From the NCBI GenBank assembly GCA_963930775.1, contig OZ005696.1, positions 7,936,001-8,000,000 on the forward strand: a DNA stretch of 64,000 nt, read 5' to 3'. Source of the DNA: Cliona cf. orientalis (Eukaryota > Porifera > Demospongiae > Clionaida > Clionaidae). Positions 9,726 through 20,604 of this stretch are shown here, one piece after another. Position 1 is the stretch's first letter. Each line of letters starts with the position of its first letter. Both the position numbers and the translations under genes were made by a program. A model generated the notes under the pieces. It searched no databases and was not told where the DNA came from. It worked only from the letters and a program-made list of their open reading frames with translations.

Positions 9726-11935
9726 TCGAAGTGGGGAACGAGATGGGCAGGTGCGTCGATTATGATCAACTTTTCCACACACACTACACGTTTGTTGCCG
9801 TATATTGCGTTTGAATCCATCGTCCTCAAGTTCTTCGATGCGGTTTCGCTTTTCCATTACTTGCTTCAGTGCAGCCACGTCATGATGATTGGTAGCACGT
9901 AAGAAGTGCTGGGTTGTCAGATCATTCAGTTTTTCCAATCCTTGTTGATTAAACTTGCATACACTGCCATACTGCTCAATAAACTCAGGAACATGGAATG
10001 CAAATGCATGGACATATGGGGTTATGTTCTTCGTCTGATAAACTTTAAGAAAGTTTCTCACCCAATTTTTTATGTCCTCCTGTAATTCCCTAGTATCAAT
10101 GTCAGTCTTTCCGAGTTCATTGAATAGACGCCAAAATTCGATCCATATGTCTTGTAGCAATGCACCATGTTGTAGTGCCGGAAAAAACTTAGGTATATCA
10201 ATATTCTTAAATAGACGTATTTTTTCCGGACCAGTGAGATCCCTCCACTTCATCTGTTTCGTTTCCTGTGATGTGTACCACCTAAAGTGTATTTTGCACA
10301 CAGTGTTCAAGAAGGTTTCGTACGACGTAACATTATTGTGTTTTTCTCTATTTAGAGCAGCATTTGCTATACCATCCTCCCTGCGTAGATCTTGAATGAG
10401 AAGATTGATAAGTAAATCAGACACATGAAGAAATAGATGGAGGGTGTCAATAATCACGTGGTCTATTGGAATGAATTTAAAGATTGGGACTTTACAACAA
10501 CTAAAACATTTGGACTTTGATAATTTGCAGTGTTTTTCGATTTCGTCCGTGGTCCTTGCTCCTTTTGACGCATCGAAAGCCGACCAATCCTTGCTCATAT
10601 CCCACCTATCACCGCTGGCACACTTGCACCAAATACAGGCATACTTCGCATTTGCTGCCTCAATTCCACACACTATAGCAAGGAATTTGAGATCACCTCC
10701 CAAAAAGTATTCGATATTATGCTCCTTTCCTTTAATTTCAATCGATTGTAGTTCGCTAGCTTCTTTTACAATATCTGAGAGCGACGTTGCAAGAGCATTG
10801 TAGTCTTCTGGTCCCTGTAGTATTGCAAGAGAATGGTTTCCAATGGTGAACTAGCAATGGATTCTTCGTTAAGCAAGGTAAATGCAAAGTTTACAACATG
10901 TATACTCTTCGCAATATTAGTTCCATCACCAGTCAGCTTAATTTGAATTATCTCTCCATCCTTGAGGCTCAGGGCTCCTAATCGTACTAACAACCTAGCT
11001 TTAAGACTTTGCTGGACACCAATTGTCCCACTAGGAGAGGATAAAATTTCAAATTGCGAGTTCATATCCTTCGTTAGTTCCTTCAGTTTATACAAACGTG
11101 GAAGATCTGTTGTGAGTTGACTTATCTCACGGTATGTAGCATCAGAAAGGGAAAATTTGTCCTTACAGTATAGGGCAAAATGGGTCATGTCGTGATCAGT
11201 CATAGCACTAGTGCTGCATTGCTTTCTCGTGAATGTACCTTTATCCAAGTCAATTGTTTCATGCTTTCCTGTTTCAATATTTTTGACTTCTACAGACACT
11301 GGACTAAAACATTTTGTGTCACAGGCTGAGAGTGCTGCCTGGACTCCTGAAATTAAATTTTTGCGCATTACACTCTGATGTGGTCGGCTATATTCGGACC
11401 ATCTTTTGGATGACGTCCCACGCCCTTGCTTAGATTGTCCCGTCTTTAGTGATACTATTGTTGCAGCCTGATCTTGGGATACTTTCTTTAGTGACTTCAG
11501 TTCATACTTAAGTGAGGATGCAACGGATTCAATCTTTTGCCTCTTTGATACTTCATGTTGAAGCTGATTTTCCACTTGTCGCTTACGACTAATGAGCTGC
11601 CTGCTCACTTCACGAGGATCAATAGTGAATGACCATACTGTTTCTTCCCACTTCTGTAATAGTTCATGGCGCTGAGTTCCTCCAAGGCCAGATATGGATT
11701 TACCGAGTCGCCAAAGCTTACTTTTGAACGTAGTTCTGATATTATCGGATATTTCAAGAGGTATGGCATATCGTGTAAATACCTTTGTGATCACACGTTC
11801 TTCAGCAAGTTGTCGTTCAGTGAATGAGTGACTGCTTCCTATTTGAGCTTCAGTATCCTTTGATAGATCAACTGTTGGCATTCCATGTTTATCAGGGTGG
11901 GAAATGGAATACAAAAAGTAGCTGTTGTGTATCAC
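9687..11935 (-). pseudogene. Transposase-like protein with one frameshift, family not recognised
   Basis: Two - strand frames (11935-10766, 389 aa, and 10703-9687, 338 aa) join into one protein across a frame break near 10820; the second frame is open upstream to the break. The N-terminal half has a coiled-coil-like Lys/Gln/Glu-rich part. Later come GDGTNI, a CIWCKC Cys pair, IIDTLHLFLH, FHVPEFIEQYGS and NQQGLEKLND. A C-terminal CSVCGKVDHNRRTC knuckle follows. The spacing of acidic residues (GDGT, DTLH, QGLE) recalls the D-D-E layout of Transib/RAG1-type RNase H-like transposases, but this is only by eye. The frame break makes it inactive unless it is a sequence error. Confidence 0.5.
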
Positions 11936-12094
11936 GGTATGAATGGATCGCGTGTACGTGTGTGCCAGGGAGGGGGAGAGGGAGAGAGAGGTAATTTATA
12001 TGGTTCTTTTGTACTGTGTATATTAAAATAATATAAATTTACTTGTTAATTGGGTATGATTCCATCACCGTATCCAATCGTATTAAATATGATT

Positions 12095-12215
12095 TCTTCT
12101 TTCGACTTCCACTCGTCAAACGATCGACTATATCCCACGTAGTGCACCTTATAACGCAGAGAATCTTCTTCGACTATCTCCACAGGGTAGAGATGCTCTT
12201 GCACCTTCGCAGCTG
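12095..12215 (-). repeat. Inverted copy of the chromo-like segment
   Basis: It matches about 8655-8775 in reverse complement. Together with the Penelope arms this makes the insertion partly palindromic. Confidence 0.65.
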
Positions 12216-12226
12216 CTTCGCTGATG

Positions 12227-12320
12227 GAACTCGACTACCATGCCCCCGCATATACGCACTGATAAAATAGAATTAACTAGAACTCGACTACCATGCCCCC
12301 GCATATACGTACTGATGTAA
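12227..12320. repeat. Two-copy direct repeat of 53-bp period
   Basis: GAACTCGACTACCATGCCCC occurs at 12227 and again at 12280, each followed by the same GCATATACG tail. The next stretch, to about 12750, holds no gene I can support. Confidence 0.6.
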
Positions 12321-12753
12321 CAAAAGCGGATATTAATGTTGGACTTTATTACACTTGTTTGGTATCAGGAGGATGTGACGCTCATGCTTATGACACAGCA
12401 GAGCGAACTGGAGGAAAACCCCTTACGAAACTCGAGAAATATTGATATTTAGAACATGACTTAATTATGTCCATAATAGTGATAGTACAGAAAAGGTCAA
12501 AGTGCTCCTACTAAAGCAGCAAATAGCGTTGTGTTCTTGACCAGCGATGGGTGCAAGAGACCTCCATATTGTAGCGAAGGCGTAGAAGAAGGTATGTAAC
12601 TGCGAACTACATAAGAATTGAACTGTAGAGACCTGCAATAAAGAAAAATATCACAAAATATGACGATTTTTGGACAGCTCTTCATAGGCTTGTATAGTCG
12701 TTATCGATCTTGTAATATACCTTGTATATTGTAATTATCTAGTATAGCAAATC

Positions 12754-13119
12754 TTACACTGTGGTTTGATATGATACTACTCCTTTCTTCATCAATTCTG
12801 GTGTCTTGATCTTTACTCTGGTCAATACACTCCGTAGGGTTCCACTCGACTTGAGGTTTCGTGAGATGATATGTTTTGGGTATCCATTCTTCAGGAATGT
12901 ATCTCGGATGTATAACAGTTCTTCCTTCTTGTTGTCATCCTGGCATATCCTCCTTGCTCGTTTCGTCAGGCATCGGATCGTTCCAGATTTCACTCGCGGG
13001 TGGTGGTGTGATGTAAAGTGGGTGTATCCACCAAAACATGTCATCTCACGAAACCTCAAGAAGAAAGAAAGATGACAGGAGACAACACATGACGCAGAGG
13101 AGACCGACGGATCCACCAA
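12754..13119 (-). pseudogene. Penelope-like reverse transcriptase fragment
   Basis: The - strand text includes THFTSHHHPRVKSGTIRCLT, then LKNGYPKHIISRNLKSSG. This is typical of the segment between the reverse transcriptase and GIY-YIG domains of Penelope-like elements. It is followed on the opposite strand by the rest of the element, so the copy has been internally inverted. Confidence 0.65.
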
Positions 13120-13144
13120 ACAACCAAGCCTATTCCTACCCTAT

Positions 13145-13588
13145 GTGCAGGGACTATCTGAGAAGATTCAGATTGAGTGCCGCAAGTTGAATGTTAGAAC
13201 AATCTTCAAGTCGAGTGGAACCCTACGGAGTGTATTGACCAGAGTAAAGATCAAGACACCAGAATTGATGAAGAAAGGAGTAGTATACAAGATCCCCTGT
13301 CGAGACTGTGAAACCAGCTACATAGGTGAAACAGGAAGAACCCTGCAGAAGAGAATCACCGAGCACAAATATGCAGTTAAAACCAACAACAGAAAGAATG
13401 GTATCGCAGTTCATGCATGGGACATGGGTCACCAACCTGACTGGGATGCAGCAGAGGTCATGGAAACTGAGCCACACCAATGGAAGAGACGTGTCTTGGA
13501 GGCGATCTGGATTCAGAAGACCCCCCAAACGTGTAATCTGGACTGTGGGCTGACGCTCAGTGATACATGGAGTATGCGCACTCGATAG
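13145..13588 (+). pseudogene. Penelope-like element C-terminus with GIY-YIG domain (right arm)
   Basis: The 147-aa frame begins at GLSEKIQIECRKLN and runs through FKSSGTLRSVLTRVK to YIGETGRTLQKRITEHK. The GIY-YIG endonuclease nicks DNA for target-primed reverse transcription. The reverse transcriptase core is missing, so this is a 5'-truncated copy. Confidence 0.7.
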
Positions 13589-13923
13589 ACCACACCCCCC
13601 AATATTTCATATTTATTTACGTGTAACGTGTATCTGTTTTTATTGCTGACGAAGGTCCACGGACCGAAACGTCCAATCGATGAAGTTTAGTGAAAAGTAT
13701 GCTATGCTAAGCTAAACAACTCTATCTCATAATAATATAATTATTATATTGGTGATTGCAATTAGTACAGCTACAATTGCAAGTTTTCACAGACAAGCAG
13801 CATCTATGAAATGTACGTACGTACGTACATTTCTCTACAAAGCAGCACAAGATACTGTGTAGGAAGGAGGAGAAAAGAGGGCCTGGTACCTATTGCACGC
13901 GCATGTGCCAACTACCCCAAGAA

Positions 13924-14068
13924 AACCTGGGGTGCCGCAAACGACTGTACGCTTTTTCGCTCTCCTCTCGTGCCTAGGGTACGAAGCGACACTGATATGA
14001 CATCGCTTCGTACCCTAGGCGCGAGAGGAGAGCGAAAAAGCGTACAGTCATTCGCAGCACCCCAGGTT
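13924..14068. repeat. Near-perfect hairpin (MITE-like)
   Basis: Arms of about 65 bp run from AACCTGGGGTGC to its complement GCACCCCAGGTT around a short loop near 13994. No coding content. Confidence 0.7.
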
Positions 14069-14330
14069 ATTCTAAGGGTCTGGGTACGAGGCTAGGTTGG
14101 TTAGTGTTCTCTTTTCAGGTTTGTGTTCTCCATTAGGGTATCCAAATGTGACTGGTGGCTGCGAGGGGTAGCTTTGGTGGATTGTGGGGAGCCAGGAACA
14201 GGGCCAGATATAGTATTTATAAAGCGCTCAAAAGTCACGAGGTAGGCTGACAAGCTACTACAGTGCACATGCACTAAGCCCAAGCATGCCCCTCCCCTCG
14301 AACCCCTTTTCAATTCCGCACATTCCTATT

Positions 14331-14669
14331 TAACGTTGCACGCGAAAAGCATGGGACCGGATGGCCTGGGTATGAGACTACTAGTACTACTCCATATTGG
14401 AACTCTTGTCTTATCATAATACATACTGGACAAGACTGAAGAGACGAACCAGCTAGACATATACAGTTATTTGGGGTGTCATATGCATGGATTAGTACTA
14501 AACATATTATGTTATGGGACGCCTGCATGTCCCTATAATTATGACTATACATTTTTAAGCAACTCAAGCATAAACCCATAGATAGCAACTTCAACTTTAG
14601 ATGTAATTGCGGCCAAGCGTGTTGTTCAGTTCACGATGTTGCAGCAAAGATTATTATAATAATTATTAT
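14331..14669. repeat. Fic-gene 3' flank, copy B
   Basis: It matches about 1298-1648 and 63041-63390. The Fic coding region itself is absent from this copy, so block B begins within the flank. The preceding 14069-14330 holds nothing I recognise. Confidence 0.65.
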
Positions 14670-14674
14670 CATAG

Positions 14675-17224
14675 CAGGGTTTCATCCAGTGGGGGGGACA
14701 GGGGGGAAGCTTCCCCCCCAAACCTCCAAGCTTCCCCCCCCCTAAAATTTTTGATCATAATCTAATTAATACCATGAATAATATTATTATTGTAATAAAA
14801 ATGTGTTACTACAGTAATGTCAGTTTATATTACTAATCGTCTAGGTTTCTGCTGTTTCCAATTTCTTACAATTGAATCAAGTTCTTCATCTGATAGAGTA
14901 GGTGAACCCTCAATACATAGTCTAAGAGTTTGGTCGAGGGTATCTTCTCCCAATCTGCTTCGTAGTCGAGTTTTTGTCAGTTTCATATCACTGAAGCTTC
15001 TCTCAACAGTTGATGTTGTAACTGGCAGAACGAGGGAGAGTGATGCTAACCGTACAAGATTAGGAAAACCAGCACACAGTGTAGGATTTGTCAGGAGATT
15101 ACTTGTTACATTCTCTAAACCTGTACTCCTAAATTGGACAAACATGACTCTTCGAAATATCTTCCATTCAGCTTCAGCTTGCTCTGCAACGACATCAGGT
15201 TGTGAGACTCCAGTTTTATCCTCGTACATTGCACGCTGCTCCTTACCATAAAAATCGGTCAATTTTTTTAGTGTCTCCACACCATATGTAGCTAGTTCCT
15301 CTTCCTTCTCTGGTAAGTGTCGAGGATCAAAAATAGAAAAAGCAGATATAAGATCACTGGAGTTAAGCAGATGAAATACGATCAATAACACTTTGTATGT
15401 ACGGACGATAAATATGCATGATAAATTGTTCTTCTTGTTCATCTGAAATATCAATATTTCGTTCTCCAAGTAGGTTAGAGTCAGTAAAAACATTTCTGTG
15501 ATCTTTGAACCATGTAGTAGACGAAGGATTTTCTTTCAATTCAATTAGTCTAGATAGTGTACTATCAACCAACACTGGTACTGATGCCAAGTCTAGCTCC
15601 TTGGCTTGTAGACTTGCTTGAAGTTTAGCAACAGTGTGGAGGATGTCACATAACATATACAAACATGCAACAAATTTGTATGTACATAAAAGCCTCGACA
15701 ACCCATATGCCTCAGCATCGCCATTTTCCTCATAGAGTTCCTCAAACGTACGAACAAGAGCAGGTAAGCATTGCCTAACGGAACGAACACACCGCTCCCT
15801 TGCCAACCATCTTGTGTCACTGGGTTTAGTGACTTTCAATTCTGGAGAATTGAGAATTGCTTGAATTTCAATCAACTTTTCGGCTTTTTTAGGTGAATAA
15901 TGAAAAGTTTTCCACATGGTCAAAAGTGTACCAAACACTTTACTAACTTCCCTGTGATCATGGGCAGCATTTACTGCTGCCAGTTGAAGTCGATGGCAGT
16001 GACAGTGAATGTAGAGAGAACTGGGAGCATGACATTTCATTCTCATTTGTACACCACTCCTACAGCCAGACATTGTGCTAGCACCATCAAATCCTAAACC
16101 ACGCAATCTCTTCAGATCAATACCTTTAGTATGTAAGAATTGTAGAAGAGCTTCAGTTATGCTCCTAGCATCCACTTGTTTTATGTGAACCATCCCCAAA
16201 AAATGTTCGACAGGTTTTCCTATTTCCAGCCATCTTCCACAAATCGAAAGCTCCTCTTTAGAGGCAATATCTGTACTTTCATCTGCCAAAATTGAAAAAT
16301 ATGGACTCTCTTTTAATCTGCTGAGTAATTTCTCTTCAATGTGATCACTTATGCTTCTTAGTAGCTCAGCAGTTGTCATTTTAGAGAGATAAGTTGCATT
16401 GTTGGGGCATGAATTCAAGTGTACTTTAAGCTGCTCATTTCCATTTTCAATTTGCAATGTTATCAAATCTTGAAATGTTGTAGTATGTGGTATACGATGT
16501 TTAACTAGAAAGTATAGTGACCTGATTAACTTTATTATCATTGCACGATTTTTTCGTTTCTCTTCCTCACTTGCACTGCGCATCTGTTCTATTATGTCTC
16601 CCTGTTTCTTTGCCATTTCAGCCATTGCACTAGATTCAACTGATGCTCTGTGCCAGTCAGATTTTTCATGTTTTGTGAGAAGCTCAGTAGCTTTCACCCA
16701 ATTGCAAATAGGCCGAGTAACCCACGCACCATGAGCTTGGGTGGGAGGCTTTCCAAACCGTTTGCAAAGAGAGCACAACATCCCCTCTCCAGCATCATCA
16801 TATTCAATCCAGGGCCATTTCGATCGCCATTCAGGGTTATATCGCAGCTTACTCTTGTAGGTTTTCATTCGTGAACTAGCATCACTGCTAGAACTGGCAC
16901 CAGAATCATTACTATCTCCTGTAGTAGCCTGGGAATTGCAAGTTCTCTTAGCAGAGGGTGTAGCAGACTCATCAGAATTATCGTTGCAACTTTCTGATGA
17001 TGACCGTCGAAGTTTAGTCCTGATTACAAATTTATCCATCTTGATTGGCTACATGTATACAGCTAGCTAGCTAGGCTAGTTGTAGCCTAGCTAGCTAGCT
17101 ACCACGTGGCATGTGCTTTAATTAGAAATGCTAGGTGTATGGTAATGGTCGACAGCATCGCAAGTTCCCTGAAGTTTCAATGTCAAGCTTCCCCCCCAAA
17201 AATTTTGGGCTGGATGAAACCCTG
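14675..17224 (-). mobile_element. hAT DNA transposon, 2.55 kb
   Basis: Perfect 15-bp terminal inverted repeats CAGGGTTTCATCCAG lie at 14675-14689 and 17210-17224. CATAG flanks both sides (14670-14674 and 17225-17229), a 5-bp target duplication; hAT elements more often make 8 bp, but groups with 5 bp are known. The element sits at the very start of element X copy 3. It carries one transposase gene on the - strand. Confidence 0.75.
14825..17039 (-). pseudogene. hAT transposase (TTF/ZNF862-like type) with one frameshift
   Basis: The first frame (17039-15363, 558 aa) has a Cys/His zinc finger (CSLCKRFG ... LLTKHEKSDWH), the first catalytic acidic motif ILADESTDIASKEE, then RGLGFDGASTMSG and SDTRWLARERC. 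The second frame (15493-14825) supplies FDPRHLPEKEEEL and the C-terminal dimerisation region VTTSTVERSFSDMKLTKTRL. The frames shift near 15365-15375, just after VIDRISS. The protein would excise and reinsert the element. With the frame break it is probably inactive, although a base-call error would look the same. Confidence 0.7.
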
Positions 17225-18548
17225 CATAGAGTCGGTATCATAGAGTCGGTAGACTCTATAAGTAGGGATGGCCCGGATATGCCATATATGTAATACATTA
17301 CAAATACCCAAATATCTCAAAATAGGTAATTTTGTGAAATTTCTAAGTGTGAAAATCAGAATCTCCAGCAAATTGTGCATCTAGCAAGACCAAGATTATT
17401 CATCAAAACAATTGTACATGCCAGAACCAGATATTTGAAAAATAGCCCATTTCTCATTCTTTCTTTCTTTCTTTCTTTTTCATTATCAGGGCTAACTCAA
17501 GACTGTCTGGACCGCTCGCCTTAGTTCTCGTATAAATCCACTTTTGTAGCGCGCAGGTCCATGGCACGTTTGTTTGGCGTTATCTCGACAGCTATACCAA
17601 ACGGTGGCGGCGCATTAACTAGTGGGTGTGTCTGATACGCCATTTTGTCATACAATGCGCATGCTCGGAATATGTTGCCATGGTGAAATCATGTGACCAC
17701 GGTCAGGGGCGTGGCGCGCGCAATGCAGCATGAACTGCGCGCGATACCGGAACGCGTATAATGTAACTGGCCTGGCTCGAGCTCGATCGCTCAGCGCTCA
17801 GACGCTCACGGCGCTCAGTTCTAGCTTCGAGCTAGGCGCCAGGCTCTCCCGCGCGAGCTAGCTATAGCTTAGTTAACTAGGTCAGTGCGAGCTGAGCGCT
17901 ATACAGTGCCGGAACTAGGTATCAAGAGGCTCCCGGCCTCAGCAGTCAGCATATTAAACAAGCCAGTTCACAACTTGAAGAGACACACCGCTACCTGGGC
18001 AGCCTTCTTTGTCAGCCACCTTGAAGGGAGTGGCTAAGGCTTTTCGCGCACGCGCGAACTTCGGTACCTCCCATCTATATACTAGCTACTTAATTACACT
18101 GAGAGTTGAATGAGCAAGCCATTTAAGATGACATTGATAAATTATGCTAAGAGCAATAAAAAAGAACAGAAACAAGTATAAAAAACAATATATTTGAAGG
18201 ATGAAGTAGGGATGGCAGGATCAAAAAGTACACAAACAAGATTTGTAAGGCATAAGCATCTGCTATACATCCCTACGCTTGCTTTTTGAGGGGTGCAGAA
18301 ATTAAATGCAACTGAATCGAAACTGATTATATATCCTGAATCATTGTGACAACCAGAGAACAACCTGAATGTCTCCCACATGCCACACTCGATAAATACA
18401 TCAACATTAATAGCTAGGTGCATAATAATCGAGAAAAGCAAGCGAAGGGATGTATAGCAGATGCTTATGCCTTACAAATCTTGTTTGTGTACTTTTTGAT
18501 CCTGCCATCCCTACTTCATCCTTCAATTATATTGTTTTTTTATACTTG
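17225..18548. mobile_element. Non-autonomous element X, copy 3
   Basis: It begins in the hAT target site; the first 14 bases are tandemly duplicated, so CATAGAGTCGGT appears at 17225 and 17239. The 3' foldback is 18173-18548 and ends ATACTTG before TTATTGATAG. Non-coding. Confidence 0.65.
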
Positions 18549-18773
18549 TTATTGATAGAATGGTAGATACTTACAGTCAGCAATATATTCAGTTGTGAAT
18601 TCAATAAACATCTTTTATAGATACACAAACATTCGTAACATTTTAACACATACATGGCAACGACTTATGGTACAGATTAGATGCATATCTATAGTTAGGT
18701 ACAGATGACTAACACATTAACAAAATTAAGGCACAGATGACAAACACATTAACAACAGACACACAAACATTTA

Positions 18774-18959
18774 CCGTAAATCGCGAATATTTCGATGTTA
18801 AAATATTTTCGGACAGCATGGCTTGTGCGAAAATCAAACGCACGAAATACATGCGCAATATTAACGACAATGTGGTACAGGGTCGTTTGTCCGAAAATTA
18901 TTTAATGCGAAAAATTATCACATGAAATATTTTAGACACGAAATATTCGCGATTTACGG
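18774..18959. mobile_element. 186-bp TA-target MITE
   Basis: The ends CCGTAAATCGCGAATATTTC are inverted and TA flanks both sides. The same site is empty in the other two block copies (3268 region and 63625 region). A second copy is at 50584-50769. TA duplication fits a Tc1/mariner-type source of transposase. Confidence 0.75.
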
Positions 18960-19272
18960 TATAAGAAATGCATGTTGCACAACCAATACACAAAGCGGTG
19001 ACACATCAACAAGTTACTATAACTACTGCACAAAATTTAATAATCAACACACTCTAGCTACTATTACAATGACCCCCAAACTGGAAACTTGTATGGGTTA
19101 ACTGCCTTATGGGTCTATTGGATTCAAAATTAATGCATCTCACAACACAATAATAATAGAATATCATCAACAGTTTGGTCCAGGAGTGTTTCTGTCAAAA
19201 TGATCCATAATCATCATGTAAATCACAAACAAGCTAGTAAGCTACTGTATAAAGCACATTAATACCTATAAT

Positions 19273-20604
19273 CATAGAGTCGGTAGACTCTATAAGTAGG
19301 GATGGCCCGGATATGCCATATATGTAAAACATTACAAATACCCAAATATCTCAAAACAGGTAAATTTATGAAATTTCTAAGTGTGAAAATCAGAATCTCC
19401 AGCAAATTGTGCATCTAGCAAGACCAAGATCATTCACCAAAACAATTGTACATGCCAAAACCAGATGTTGAAAAATAGCTAGCCCATTTCTCATTCTTTC
19501 TTCTTTCTTTCTTTCTTTCTTTTTCATTATCAGGGCTAACTCAAGACTGTCTGGACCGCTCGCCTTAGTTCGCGTATAAATCCACTCTATTTTGTAGCGC
19601 GCAGGTCCATGGCACGTTTGTTTGGCGTTATCTCGACAGCTCTACGTAATGGTGGGTGTGTACAGCGCATTAACTAGTGGGTGTGTCTGATATAGGCCTA
19701 CGCCATTTTGTCATACAATGCGCATGCTCGGAATATGTTGCCATGGTGAAATCATGTGACTATATGGTCAGGGGCGCGGCGCGCGCAATGCAACATAAAC
19801 CGCGTACCGTACCGGACCAGAGTACCAGACCGCGTACAATGTAACTGGCCTGCCTCGAGCTCGATCGCTCAGCGCTCAGCGCTCAGACACTCGCGGCGCT
19901 CAGGTTTAGCTAGGCGCCAGGCTCTCCCGCGCGAGCTAACTATAGCTTAGTTAACTAGGCCAGTGCGAGCTGAGCGCTATACAGTGAACTTGGTATCAAG
20001 TGGCTCCCGGCCTCAGCAGTCAGCATAACAGCCAGTTCAGTCACAACTTGAAGACACACCGCTACCTTCTTTGTCAGCCACCTTGAAGGGCGTGGCTAAG
20101 ACTTTGCGCGCACGCGCGAACTTCGGTACCTCCCTTCTAATAACTATATACTTAATTACACTGAGAGTTGAATGAGCAAGCCATTTTAAGATGGTATTGA
20201 TAAATTATGCTAAGAGCAATAAAAAAGAACAGAAACAAGTATAAAAAACAATAAAATTGAAGGATGAAGTAGGGATGGCAGGATCAAAAAGTACACAAAC
20301 AAGATTTGTAAGGCATAAGCATCTGCTATACATCCCTACGCTTGCTTTTTGAGGGGTGCAAAAATAATGCAACTGAATCAAAACTGACTATCCTGAACCA
20401 TCATGACAACCAGATAACAGCCTGAATATCTCCCACATGCCACACTCGACAAATACGTCAACATTAATAGCTAGGTGCATAATAATCGAGAAAAGCAAGC
20501 GAAGGGATGTATAGCAGATGCTTATGCCTTACAAATCTTGTTTGTGTACTTTTTGATCCTGCCATCCCTACTTCATCCTTCAATTTTATTGTTTTTTATA
20601 CTTG
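19273..20604. mobile_element. Non-autonomous element X, copy 4
   Basis: It occupies the same position in block B as copy 2 in block A, with the same borders and foldback (20235-20604). It was therefore present before the block duplicated. Confidence 0.7.

Larger units (their letters stand above)
7951..13728. mobile_element. Composite insertion with about 445-bp Penelope-derived inverted repeats
   Basis: Positions 7951-8395 and 13285-13728 are near-perfect inverted repeats. Each encodes the GIY-YIG end of a Penelope-like element, and the outer end reads GAGATAGAGTTGTTTAGC. The insertion splits the 3' flank of IL-17 unit 1, which resumes at about 13729; unit 2 shows the uninterrupted flank near 23650. 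Inside are a chromo-like ORF (+), a broken transposase-like gene (-) and rearranged Penelope reverse transcriptase fragments. It looks like several elements nested in each other. Confidence 0.6.
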
